A DNA stretch of 64,000 bases, from NCBI GenBank assembly GCA_947623455.1, contig OX392543.1, positions 22,442,757 through 22,506,756 on the forward strand. Reading direction: 5' to 3'. This document shows, one piece after another, positions 48,499-59,516 of this stretch. The DNA is from Mimachlamys varia. Its lineage: Eukaryota > Mollusca > Bivalvia > Pectinida > Pectinidae. Numbering within the stretch: the first letter of the stretch is position 1; the number at the start of each line of letters is the position of its first letter. The notes below the pieces were generated by a model, which had not been told where the DNA came from, did not search any database, and worked only from the letters and a program-made list of their open reading frames with translations. Both the position numbers and the translations under genes were made by a program.

Positions 48499-50641
48499 CT
48501 TGATTTCATATTTGATGACCCTGTGTCACCTTATTAAGTTTTAAACCAATGTGTCCCGGCCACGGGAAAAAATCCGTGATTGGACTGTGTATTGACGACG
48601 GTATACCTATTGCTGAAGTGCCTCAATGTCATATGCAAACATATGAAAATAATGGTGCATAACAATCTGTAAACAGAGAAGTTTTTGACATCAATGTATA
48701 ATATAAAAGATGTTAAAAATCCGTTGCCTTGACTGAGAGAATGTTTATACTGTAAACCAATTTATTTTCGCGGCGACGTAATTTTGCGTTTTCATATGAA
48801 CACGACTTGCTGATTATATACTCGCATATTATTATGTAAATTAATATCAACGTATATTATATTTATTCGTTTCAATAATGAATCGGAAATCGTTTTATCA
48901 GCAATTACAAAAGAGATCTCAAATAATCAAAATAAGACCCATCTATAAATGCGTTTCTGACGTCAAAACGAATTGTATGGCGTTCTGCTTATATATGTAG
49001 AAGTACTCCTCTATTTTGAAAGATATTTTAGACAATTGTACAACGTTCGATCTAAGAGATTTCGCCAAAAAATCACTTACATCATACAACACAGCTATAA
49101 TTACAAACATGTGGACATGTATTCTTGTTTTCGTTCATTAACTATTGGGTGCGGTTCAAATGATTCAGACAAATAGTGTTAATGATTTATTTCTCCCATA
49201 ATGAACAGATTTTTATCCTCTTTTACCTGTCCAACATTTCTATGTCACCCACTAAGGTATGATAGATATCACGAGCTGACAACAATGAAATAATGTCATG
49301 ACAATACTTGATGACGTTACGACAACAACATAATGACGTCACGACAACAGTACCATCACGAAAAGTCAACAATTTATCACGTCACGTCAGTATTGTGTTG
49401 AATTGAAACTTTCGTTAAAACAATACCAAATGATGGGAGTAAAATAATCATCCCCTTCCCTGAAGTTGCGACAAAAAATCTCCAACCTTCGAGATGGTCG
49501 TACATGGTTTTACTACAATGGAGGAAGGAAGGGGCATTGACTTATTAATTGTATGTTCGATCAAAATGCCTGTTAAATTTTCTGTGTTGTTTTATTGAAG
49601 CTACTCATTTTACTTCTAGCTCCACCAAGTAAACCTCGCACCATGAAAGTGACCCATGCTGATCGAACGTCGTTGACTGTCTCTTGGAAACCACCATTAA
49701 GAGAGGGCAAATCGCTAGTCACAAGCTACATCGTTGAGAAAGGCACTCCTTGGACCCAGGTTGCCGAGGTCCCCGCAGATGAGATCTCCTGTGTTGCTGA
49801 TAATCTTATTAAAGGCACAGAGTATGGATTCCGCATCACTGCTGTCAATAAATACGGCAAGAGCCCATTTTTAGAATCCGACCAGACTTACACTCCTAAG
49901 AGCTCTTACAGTAAGTACATAATAAAGACTTTAACCAGTGGTTACTTAAGAGGTTAAGAAGTTGTTACGGTCAGGAATACGACCAACAAAAAACTAAAAA
50001 TGTCTAAAGTCTAACATTTTATTTACAAGTCAAAACGGTATTTGTAATCAACAGCTTATCTTAATATAATAACAGTTATAATATCCTTCTATATTTGAAA
50101 GAAGTTTATAAATCCGTAAAAAGCAGCGCGGAGTTAAACGTGTACTTTCTTTTATCCCCGGTGAATAATGCTTTAGCAGTGCTCTCCCCTTGATGGCACA
50201 GTAACAACTTTTTTTATACCTTTCAGACTCTACAATATCCTTAAAGATACACCTATAATAATATCGAAAATGTTCCGGATGCAACTTAACACAAGTGTAC
50301 ACGGATAAATTTCTAGAAATATGTTTCTTTAGATAATTACTGGAAATGTCCACAAAAGTCTTTCACAAATGTTTAAATTACCCAAATTGTAAACAATACA
50401 GTAACAAAGTCATATACAACATTTGACATATCGCCCTATCTAGATAGCATAAGCCACTCTAAAGCACTTTACAGTACACATATATATATATGATCCTTAT
50501 AAAAGCAATACAATTCTATTATATACAATTCTGAGGAGCTGCCTTATCGGGCGCTGATGATTTGTCCTATATCACCTGGCTTATATATTCTTATGTTTTT
50601 CATACTCGGTTTTCATTTGGAGAACTTGATGTTTACTTGGA
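48499..50641 (+). repeat. Segmental duplication, unit 2
   Basis: Paralogue of 36,985-39,379 with the same order: gtgtcccggccacggg, promoterless AT-rich spacer, FN3 exon, GTAAGTACAT donor, and gcgctttacag/atatatata and ctgaggagctgcc segments. A local difference at about 48,755-48,990 has extra sequence (aaccaatttattttcgcggcg...) not in unit 1. The 461-bp MITE of unit 1 is absent. Confidence 0.85.
49620..49910 (+). CDS. FN3 domain exon, second copy
   Basis: A 291-nt, 97-residue FN3 exon, same length and phase (1-1) as 37,894-38,184, with acceptor cattttacttctag and donor TTACA/GTAAGTAC conserved. The core W23, L63, Y69 and F71 positions are unchanged. Against the first copy I count 12 codons that change the amino acid (for example Glu5Lys, Cys7Arg, Pro33Leu, Val50Glu, Asn64Ile) and only 3 silent changes. 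It follows the linker exons and precedes the Death-domain exon. The reading frame upstream of the acceptor is broken relative to copy 1, which supports this acceptor as the true exon start. Either both copies are used in one transcript or one is decaying. Confidence 0.85.
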
Positions 50642-51236
50642 AATGATTTTTTTGTGTTTCTTCGGCCCATTTATTTTGCCAATTCGCATCTATAGAATTG
50701 TATTTATTGATACATCTGTAATTTCAAATAAAAATAAGGCAAATACTTGCTTCTGACGTTTTAATTTCTATTTATTTCGACTTGGCCGGGAATTAACACA
50801 TAAATTAGTTGACAGAAATGTCAAACTTTGTTAAAGTCTTATTTGGTAACTAAAACTTTATGGTTTACAAAGTCAAAGGCCTTTTAAAAACCTGAAAAAT
50901 AAATCTCCCGAACAAACTCCGTTTGTTAGAATCAAAATATATCAGTAATTAAAATGTTTATGAACTTGTTTCGTCAGACATTTGGATGAAATTGGTAGAA
51001 CTGATATTTTTCTAAAACTACTCGATTGTTTAGTTTTTCCTTTCTTAAAGAGTGGACTAACTTAAGTTTATTTTCTTTAAACCAGGAAAAGTATGCTTTC
51101 CAATAATGTGGTTTATCGATTTAAAAACAGTGGAAGCAATGGAATTTGAACATTTAAAAAAGTTCTCGGCCCATTTGTCATTTTCGGTTGCTTTGGAAAC
51201 GCCTAAATGAAATTGTTTTTCGACTCCTAGTATCGA
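50642..51236. other. Intron with old minus-strand LINE remnants
   Basis: Matches 42,500-42,920 and 46,701-46,850. The region gtagaactgatattt...cttaaagagtggactaac is the decayed complement of the LINE RT fingers. The point corresponding to the LINE insertion in unit 1 is unoccupied. Nothing codes here. Confidence 0.7.
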
Positions 51237-51626
51237 CTCCTAGTATGCCGGTTGATCAGAACTATGGGCAAGTTTTATGGTCGCCATCTTTGTTTCATTG
51301 AGAAATATTATGTATCTTTAAGTGATATGAAGATGGACGTTTTTGAGTATGCTCATTAGTGTGTTTACTTGTTGTGATTGACAATGATACTCGGTTCTCA
51401 TTTTGAGAACTTGATGTTTACTTGGATGTGACAAAGATTTACATGGCGGGTGTCGTCGATGAAGCAGAAGACACTTACTCTTCCGAAACACCTGGTCTTA
51501 TTCTTTTGTACTTTTGCAAGGGTCTCCATGTAAATCTTTCCTTTGTTCAAATTTTGTCCCTGGTTTAATCGATTTTGAGTTTGGATTATGATTATGTTGA
51601 CGCTTCGGTATTCTCTTATTTTATTT
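51237..51626 (+). mobile_element. PLE 3' fragment, plus strand
   Basis: Begins in the RT C-terminus (KFYGRHLCFIEKYYVSLSDM-like, then stop near 51,357) and runs through the complete tail to ttctcttattttatttcttag. Its right edge, with the adjoining LINE piece, is the reverse complement of 42,840-42,965. Confidence 0.85.
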
Positions 51627-51654
51627 CTTAGTGACAAAGAAAAAACACTTAAGT

Positions 51655-51745
51655 TAATCCACTCTACAATAAAACAAATTAGTAGTTATAGACCAATATC
51701 AGTTCTACAAATTTCATCCGAATGTCTGACGAAACAAGTTCATAC
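51655..51745 (+). mobile_element. LINE RT fragment, plus strand
   Basis: Reads LIHSTIKQISSYRPISVLQI then SSECLTKQVH in one frame. This matches the KTEQISNYRPISVLPILSKC segment of the LINE at 44,004-46,700, in the opposite orientation. It lies between two PLE tail ends (acgcttcggtattctctta at 51,600 and 51,747). Confidence 0.8.
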
Positions 51746-51769
51746 GCTTCGGTATTCTCTTATTTATTT

Positions 51770-52310
51770 TAAAGAAAACAACTTCGGATTTTTCAATTGT
51801 ATGCTTTTTCAATGAATCCATAAATAATTGAAGAATCCCTCTTTCTCTCTACATTGACATGTTTGTGAAATGTGGTTAAAAACTTCCTTCACTTGAATCT
51901 AAAATGGGATTTTCTGAAAAGATTTTTAAAATGTTTCTAGTATACTTACATTGTCCTTTCACTTCCGAAAAGTAGGGTTTTTCTCTCATTTCTCATCCTA
52001 AACGCAACTTTATTTCTGCAGGTTTTGGACACTTCGTCATTATCTTCCTATTTGTTTGTTTCTGATACGAAAACCTATATTAATTTCATTATAATACCAC
52101 TCGGTTTTAGCCTACCAGGATATTAGACGTTTTACTATGAATGGTGCATGTCTTTCAACAAAGTCTAAACATAAATCTTGAACAACCAGAAATCAATGTT
52201 TGTATACAATCATAAGGGATCGTTTAAGTTTTTGTAAAAACGAATTTTGCTATGGTAAAAACATGTGCTACATGCAATAATCATGCAATAAGAAATTTTT
52301 TTTTGATATA
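51770..52310. other. Intron, counterpart of 46,880-47,280
   Basis: gatttttaaaatgtttctag, catttctcatcctaaacgcaac, and gaatggtgcatgtctttcaac align with unit 1. No open frame of note. Confidence 0.6.
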
Positions 52311-52314
52311 AAAG

Positions 52315-52378
52315 AATCACCACCAGCAACCACAGGTAGTCCGTACAAAGCCGAAACAGATCATCAGTGATATTGAAG
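52315..52378 (+). pseudogene. Decayed third linker exon
   Basis: Corresponds to L1/L2 with an AG at 52,313-52,314 and a stronger GTAAGA donor. It is 64 nt rather than 63: an extra base in gatcatcagtgat shifts the frame and exposes TGA at the CAG TGA position. The acceptor has also lost its CAG (now aaag). If spliced in, it would truncate the protein before the Death domain, so it is either skipped or acts as a poison exon. Confidence 0.7.
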
Positions 52379-52499
52379 GTAAGACCTTGATTTATACACT
52401 GCACTATGTTTTACTTTATTTGATAATTTATGAATCTATACAAATAACTAAAGACGAAGGATATAGCATGTGCCATGTTATAACGTAAAGAATCAATAT

Positions 52500-52690
52500 C
52501 TTCAATACTTGCATGTGGCCTTGATATAAATGGCGGGTGTCATCGATGAAAATGAAGACGCTTACTCTTTTAGGTTACGTGGTTTTATTCTCTTGTACTT
52601 TTTTAATAGTCTCTATAGAAATAGTTCCTTTGTTCAAACATTTAATCGATTTCGAGTTCGGATTATGGTTATGTTGAATACCATTACATA
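52500..52690 (+). mobile_element. Diverged PLE 3'-tail fragment
   Basis: gatataaatggcgggtgtcatcgatgaaaatgaagacgcttactc followed by ttattctcttgtac and atcgatttcgagttcggattatgg match the PLE tail with about 20% change. Confidence 0.7.
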
Positions 52691-53086
52691 AATGTACAAT
52701 TATGATATCAGTCAATTAAAACGAACAAGATAATAAAGAACACGAGGCAACATACATGTATCGACCTTCATGCCACACAAACGGCAATCAAAATACGGCT
52801 GTGAAATATACGGGAAAATGGTTTGCTGCTAGAAATGTCCAACAGTTATTGCTGTACATTTGATGCCATGTGATCAACTCAAAGGAACAGTAGCTGGGTT
52901 TTGCATATTTAAACAAGTTCCAACATCCAATAATCGGAAAACGTGATTTACACGAGAAATTAGCGGTCTCTTGGATATGATCAAATTGTCGCACATTTAT
53001 TTGTTTGGTACAGCATTTACCCCCATGCGTATTTGTTAAGTACATTTAAGCAAAATATAACTTTTTTAACAGGTATTAAATTAAAG

Positions 53087-53355
53087 TTTTGGATAGAGTG
53101 CCATCTAAGGCTAAAATCGAGAGTATTGCCTACAGCATTGATAACAAGTTCTCCAGTCTGTTCCTCGAGCTTGGAATGCCAACTCAGGTCATAGAGGACT
53201 ACGGACAGGGTCATCCTGTAACATTCCAGGTTAGGATGGGCGCTCTTCTGTGTTGGACAGCACGTTTCCAGATAAAGGCAACAATAGGCAGGTTGCTAAC
53301 AGCGATGCAGGTTTGTAAGATGGACTGGCAAACAACAGCGGAAATCTGTACTTAA
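53087..53355 (+). CDS. Terminal exon encoding a Death domain
   Basis: Open to a TAA stop at 53,353-53,355 and coding for 89 residues. IESIAYSIDNKFSSLFLELG (11-30) corresponds to Death-domain helices 1-2, VIEDYGQGH to helix 3, and ALLCWTARFQIKATIGRLLT (53-72), with the family's conserved W57 and the ATxxxLxxA pattern, to helices 4-5. MDWQTTAEIC is helix 6. Death domains mediate homotypic assembly in apoptosis and innate immune signalling. With the acceptor AG at 53,085-53,086 the exon starts in phase 1, matching the FN3 and linker exons. The earlier CAG at 53,070-53,072 would put a TAA in this frame. No membrane segment or kinase is visible. The assignment is by pattern and is fairly secure; the link to the FN3 exons is inferred from strand, phase and order. 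Confidence 0.8.
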
Positions 53356-53945
53356 TTTTGTGCAATCAAATTTTAGCGCATTGTCAGTTTTAGCACATAA
53401 GGGCAATGATACATCAGCACATCCGTGGTAATTCCTATATAAGAAGCATATGTAAACTCCAATTAGCGCAATACTTTCACGCGCGAAAAGCGCTAAAATA
53501 ACATTACCGCGAAAATATGTATGTTCACAGTATTGTATTTGAAAAGTTGGACAAAATCCCTACCGCCTTTATGTTTTCTTTGCATGTATATCTATTATCC
53601 CATTGAAGGATTTTCTTTAACAATTCAATCACATTTTCCACAAAAAATCTACCTAACCTGTTAATTTGATGCCACACAATATGTATTTTCATGCATTTCA
53701 TTCTTATTTTCAATGTTTTAAGAGACATTTCGGTGTAAAAGACGAATCCCATTCTTGGAATTGACCATGCAGGCCTTGCTGTTTTTATTAAGTTATATAT
53801 TTACATAATCCGTTAAAATATGCAGGACAGTGATACATGGTCTGACAATAACATAATGAATAAAGCCATTATAATTAGATGAGATGCTGCATTCGAATCA
53901 CAAACAATGATAAAACAATGTTTATTGTGTGAATTGTTGCCATAC
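53356..53945 (+). other. Probable 3' UTR and gene end
   Basis: Runs from the Death-domain stop to the next transposon without any further reading frame on this strand. It contains one standard poly(A) signal at 53,859 and ends at the TTAA boundary of the 2.1-kb element. Confidence 0.6.
53859..53864 (+). promoter_or_regulatory. Polyadenylation signal AATAAA
   Basis: AATAAA about 500 nt after the stop codon of the Death-domain exon and about 85 nt before the TTAA element, in a position suitable for ending this transcript. Confidence 0.55.
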
Positions 53946-53949
53946 TTAA

Positions 53950-56059
53950 AGGATTTGTGCAACGAAAAATGAAAATTTTATATTTGGTAAAAGTAGTATT
54001 TTAAAACCATAATAGCATGCCCTGACGATTGCGCGGGGTCTTGTTTTCTTGCATTGACACGAAATTCGGGTCTTGCGCCTTGGACCTCTCAAGCAAAACT
54101 AGAGATAATGAGTTCGTTGGTCACGTGATCGCGTGACGTCTTCTTAGTACAAGGACTCCTCAATCTAACCTTACCTGCTTACATTCTTTTATTAGGTCCG
54201 CTGATTACCGACCTAAAATACTGTAATTTTGGCAACATTCAGCATGCCAAATACATATAGTGATGTAGTTGGTATCATTAGAGTTTGCCCTGATATTATA
54301 TCCACATAAAAAACATGTTTATAGAGCTACAGAATTATTTGTCGCTTTCAGAGACGGACAAGTAGACATACCAGGGAAAGCGACATCAGCACAGAAAACA
54401 TTGTCAACACGCATATGTTACTTTGACTCGAATAACGGGAAATACAATCTAACTATCTAAAAATGCTATTGTAAATTCTATATGTATTCGGTTTAAATAC
54501 CAACAAACGAAATCAGAACCCCATAAATATACATTATATATTACATCAAGTATATATTAACACGGTACAATTATGACAGGGAATTCACAACATGTATAAT
54601 AATATGTATCATGTCTTTTTACGGAATTAAATTACAAGGTCGGGATCACGGTAGAAAGTACTTAATTTTCATTTATTTTACGTCAGATCAGAAATGCAAA
54701 CAATTTTAAGATGTGATTATTTTAGTTGTGGTGCGCAACATTCCGCTCTTAGATTTTCCTCAGAAAACCCAGACTTTCGATAGTATTCCCCTTGTCGATC
54801 ACTGCGTGGGATAATTCGGGAATTTGAAGAAGGAAATATCGCTTCTTTTTTAAGCTCCATGTCGGTGACAGTTTTTACCTACCATCGCAACGATTGCATC
54901 AGAGACTTTCTTTTTCCTAATTCATATTTTTTTCCAGTGCCTACAAAATATATGTATAGTGGGCGTTATGATGTACATCGCAATGTGCATTTAATTATTA
55001 TCTGAGATAATTGGACAGGGTGTCAATCTATTGTATACCTTTCTAATGTGTTAATTGACCAGATATATAAGATTATAATTGCCTGTACCGATCGTCTTTT
55101 TACCTCTACCGGCCGCCGCGCATCCCTTTGATATCACAGGTAAGTCATTTCACACTTGTGATGACCTCAGGGGTTATTTGCATTAGGTAACTAGCAAAGA
55201 TGAAGCTAAAGAGTTTATGAAATATCTAAAGCTCACATTAATTATAATATTAAAAAAGTGTATTATTGTAACTAACTCGGATATAGATACCCTGGACGTT
55301 CCGATCGAACAAAAAATTGAAAGAAAGAAAGAATTTCCTGAAAAGTTATTATTCGGTTATTTCCTTTCTATAACCCACATATAAACATACAGTCACGGAC
55401 CTAGATAGCAAAATCTAATCATATTCCATGATACATTTGAACAAAATAAAATAATGTTGGATTTAAATTTCATCCTATTTTCGGAATCTTCAACATCGAA
55501 TTTTCAATACACAGTACAAGTACAAATTAGGCCCCAATTACATACTATTTTACATCAAAAATCACTAATCCCCTGTGAATGGCACGCTCATGATTGGTAA
55601 TGTTTCGACAGGGTGTCGATCTCTTGACTTCTATATTCTTCGGGATGACGAACGAAATTAGCAATCAAATGCCGCACAAAACACCATTTAGGCCAATACA
55701 AGTTAAAAGTATGCATGGATTTTCGTTTTAAAAAGTATATTGTACGTATTGTATGTATCAGTATGTAAATATCACAACAATATTTGCTGTTATACACGTT
55801 ATACATATACAATGTTTATGTAAGCAATCAGTGTAATATGGCGATAGCTTGATTTTCCTGTACTAAGATGACGTCACAGGGGGAGTGGCCTCGTTCTGGG
55901 TCACAAAATATGCATAATTAAGAGGTCGGAGAAAATGACCTTATAATCGTGTCAACACAAAGTAGCCAGACCACGCTTGCAAAATTGGGTGCTTGAATAT
56001 GGTTTTAAAACATGACTTTTACCAAACATCAAATTTTCATTTTTCGTTGCACAAATCCT
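53950..56059. mobile_element. 2.1-kb non-autonomous TTAA-target transposon
   Basis: Inverted repeats of about 65 bp (AGGATTTGTGCAACGAAAAA... and the complement ...CGTTGCACAAATCCT) lie at the ends, flanked by TTAA (53,946-53,949 and 56,060-56,063). The TSD and AGG terminus match the 385-bp MITEs at 22,673 and 24,531 in style but not in sequence. The interior has no transposase; the longest frame is 74 codons on the minus strand. Probably mobilised in trans by a piggyBac-like enzyme. Confidence 0.85.
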
Positions 56060-56159
56060 TTAATCGAAAAAAAAAACCGTTCACCATATATAATAAATGT
56101 ATTGGTCAGCTAATATCATAGTAACTTTGAGAAGATCAGGATTAACACACATAACACAC

Positions 56160-56881
56160 GGTTTGATGATGGTGTATTATTGTACCTTTTTAGATGTTGG
56201 TGTAGTATTGCACCTTTTTGGATGATAGTGTAATATTGTACCTTTTTGGATGATAGTATATTATTGTACCTTTTTGGATGATGGTGTGTTATTGTACCTT
56301 TTTAAATGGTATTGTGCTAGTGTACTTTTTTAGATGATGATGTAGTATTGCACCTTTTTAGATGATGGTGTAGTATTGCACCTTTTTAGATGATGGTGTA
56401 ATATTGCACCTTTTTGGATGATAGTATATTATTGTACTTTTTTGGATTATTGTGTGTTATTGTACCTTTTTGGATGATGGTGTGTTATTGTTCCTTTTTG
56501 GATGATAGTGTGTTATTGTACTTTTTGGATGATGGTGTGTTATTGTACCTTTATAGATGATGGTGTGTTGTATGTTTTAGATGATGGTGTGTTATTGTAC
56601 ATTTTTAGATGATGGTATGTTGTATCTTTTTAGATGATGGTGTGTTATTGTACCTTTATAGATGATGGTGTGTTGTATGTTTTTAGATGATGGTGTGTTA
56701 TTGTACATTTTTAGATGATGGTGGGTTATTGTACCTTTTAGATGATGGTGTGTTATTGTACCTTTTTGGATGATAGTGTATTATCGTACCTTTTTGGAAT
56801 ATAGTGTGTCAGTGTACCTTTTTAGATAATGGTGTATTATTGTATCTCTATGGATGATAGTGTGTTAGTGTACCTTTTTAT
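56160..56881 (+). repeat. Minisatellite, left block (28-30-bp unit)
   Basis: About 25 degenerate copies of tttttggatgatagtgtgttattgtacc-type units; variants alternate between gatgatggtg and gatgatagtg. Continues at 58,251 after an insertion. Confidence 0.95.
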
Positions 56882-58250
56882 TAGGTCACCTAAGACGAAG
56901 TCTCAAGTGACCTATTCTAATCGCCTTTTGTCCGTCGTCGTCCGACGTCCGTCGTGCGTCGTGCGTCCGTAAACTGTTTACATTTTCGACTTCTTCTCCA
57001 AAACCACTGAACCAAATTCAATGAAATTTTACAGGAAGCTTCCAATTATCAGCATGGGATGACACTTTGATGGTATGTGCATGTTGGCCCTAGTTGACCC
57101 CCAGGGGCTGGTGGGCGGGGCCAAAAAGGGTCAAATTGACAAAAATTTCAAGAATCTTCTTTTCTACTCTGAGATATGGTAGAATCAAATACTCTTCATA
57201 GATGAAAGGGTCTTAAGGTGCTTTACCAAAATTGTGAATTTCATGACCCTGGGGTCTCATGTTTGCCCCTGGGGAGGGGGTAAACTGTACTATAGTTTAT
57301 ATAGGGAAATCACATTTTTGACTATTATTAGTTGGATTTGTATTGGAATTCATTCCAACTTGTATAAAATTATCAGCATTGGATGACACTTTGATGGTAT
57401 GTACATGTTGGCCCTAGTTGACCCCCAGGGGCTGGTGGGCGGGGCCAAAAAGGGTCAAATTGACAAAAATTTCAAAAATCTTCTTCTCTACTCTCAGATA
57501 TGGTAGAATCAAATACTCTTCATAGATGGAAGGGTCTTAAGGTTCTTTACCAAAATTGTGAATTTCATGACCCTGGGGTCTCACGTTTGCCCCTGGGGAG
57601 GGGGTAAACTTTACCATAGTGTATATAGGGAAATCACATTTTTGACTATTATTTGTTGGATTTGTATTGAAATTCATTCTAACTTGTATAAAATTATCAG
57701 CATGGGATGACACTTTGATGGTATGTACATGTTGGCCCTAGTTGACCCCCAGGGGCTGGAGGGCGGGGCCAAAAAGGGTCAAATTTACAAAAATTTCAAA
57801 AATCTTCTTCTCTACTCCCAGATATGCTGGAATCAAATACTCTTCATAGATGGATTGGTTTTAAGGTTCTTTACCAAAATTGTGAATTTCATGACTCTGG
57901 GGTCTTGCATCTCCCCCTGTGGAGGGGGTTAAGTTTACTATAGTATATTGGCAGAAAAAAAAACATTTTTTTGCATTATTTGTTTAATTGCCATAAGAAA
58001 TGATGCAAATTTGGTTGAAATTATCAATATGACATGACTTTTGAGTAGTACGTACATATTGACACTGACTGACCCCCAGGTGCCTGAGGGGTGGGGCCTA
58101 AAAGGGTCAAATTGACATAATTTCAAAAATTCATTTTTTCCACTCCCAGTTATGCTACAATGTATTGTTATAAATATTCATCTCAACAATCCCATATTTC
58201 TCTTTCATGTCAAACATCAGGTGACCGTTAAGGCCCATGGGCCTCTTGTT
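56882..58250. mobile_element. 1.37-kb element with ~320-bp internal tandem repeats
   Basis: It splits the minisatellite. The left end is a hairpin at 56,884-56,912 (GGTCACCT...AGTGACC around GAA), followed by a gtccgtcgtcgtccg tract. Then come four tandem copies of a ~320-bp unit (ccctagttgacccccaggggctg near 57,089, 57,412, 57,736 and 58,065). The right end has the palindrome aggcccatgggcct (58,231-58,244) just before cttgtt. A terminal hairpin plus internal tandem repeats recalls non-autonomous Helitron/pearl-type elements described from bivalves; that link is inference. Confidence 0.75.
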
Positions 58251-59165
58251 AGATGATAGTGTGTTAGTGTACTTTTTGGATGATAGTGTGTTAGTGTACT
58301 TTTTTGGATGATAGTGTAGTATTGTATCTTTTTGGATGATAGTGTATTATTGTACTTTTTTAGATGATGGTGTATTATTGTATCTTTTTGGATGATAGTG
58401 TATTATTGTACTTTTTTGGATGATAGTGTGTTAATGACCTTTTTGGATGATAGTGTATTATTGTACCTTTTTAGATGATGGTGTAAAAAATAGTATTGTG
58501 CCTTTTTGGGTGATGGTGTATTGTATCTTTCTAGATGATGGTGCAGTATTGTACCTTTTTGGATGATGGTGTATTATTGTACCTTTTTGGATGATGGTGC
58601 ATCTTTGTACCATTTTGGATGATGGTGTTTTAATAATTACCTTTTTGGATGATGATGTGTTATTGTATCGTTTTGGATGATAGTGTGTTATTGTACCTTT
58701 TTAAATGATGGTGCAATATCGTACCTTTTCGGATGATGGTGCATTATTGTACCTTTTTAGATGATGGTGTAAAAAATAGTATTTTGCCTTTTTGGGTGAT
58801 GGTGTATTATTTTACCCTTTTGGATGATGGTGTTTTATAAGTGTACCTGTTTTAGATGATTGTGTAGTATTGTACCTTTTTAGATGATGGTGTATTATTG
58901 TACCTTTTTGGATGATAGTGTATTCTTGTACCTTTTTGGATGATAGTGTATTTTTGTATCCCTTTGGATGATGGTGTACTATTGTACCTTTTTAGATGAT
59001 GGTGTAGTATTGTACCTTTTTGGATGATAGTGTATTTTTGTATCCCTTTGGATGATGGTGTACTATTGTACCTTTTTGGATGATAGTGTATTTTTGTATC
59101 CCTTTGGATGATGGTGTATCATTGTATCTTTATGTATGATGATGTGTTATATACCTTTTCAGATG
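58251..59165 (+). repeat. Minisatellite, right block
   Basis: More than 30 copies of the same 28-30-bp unit. Some local higher-order repetition occurs: tttttgtatccctttggatgatgg recurs at about 58,951, 59,031 and 59,091, and gtgtaaaaaatagtatt at 58,482 and 58,768. Confidence 0.95.
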
Positions 59166-59516
59166 ATACAATTTTGTAAGAACCCATTGAATTCATGAAA
59201 ATGGTTAAATTAAACATTGTGGGACCCATTGCTTTTGGCAAAACAAATGAAAAGGACCCATGAAAAATAATTGTAGATTGATCACTGTGTATTGTAAATG
59301 TTAAATATCGAGACAAATCAACAACTTATAGACACAATCTTGTTTTAAATCAATATATCCACAACAGCATTAATGAACACTTCCATGTGTTTGTTTTAGT
59401 ATAATTATAATGTAAACCTTCCGTAGAAAATATCTTTATGTTTATGTTTTCGGCACACAATATATCAAGTTGTGACATATAAAGTTAGTTTGTTAGCCTA
59501 ATCTTCTAAAGTTCTT

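Noticed and set aside
53073..53088. Acceptor CAG at 53,070-53,072 for the Death-domain exon
   Set aside because: Use of this site places an in-frame TAA (53,077-53,079) before the domain and gives the wrong phase. The AG at 53,085-53,086 fits better, though the upstream CAG has the nicer pyrimidine tract.
57723..57932. 69-codon open frame inside the 1.37-kb element
   Set aside because: It is one unit of the internal tandem repeat; the other units are not open in the same frame.
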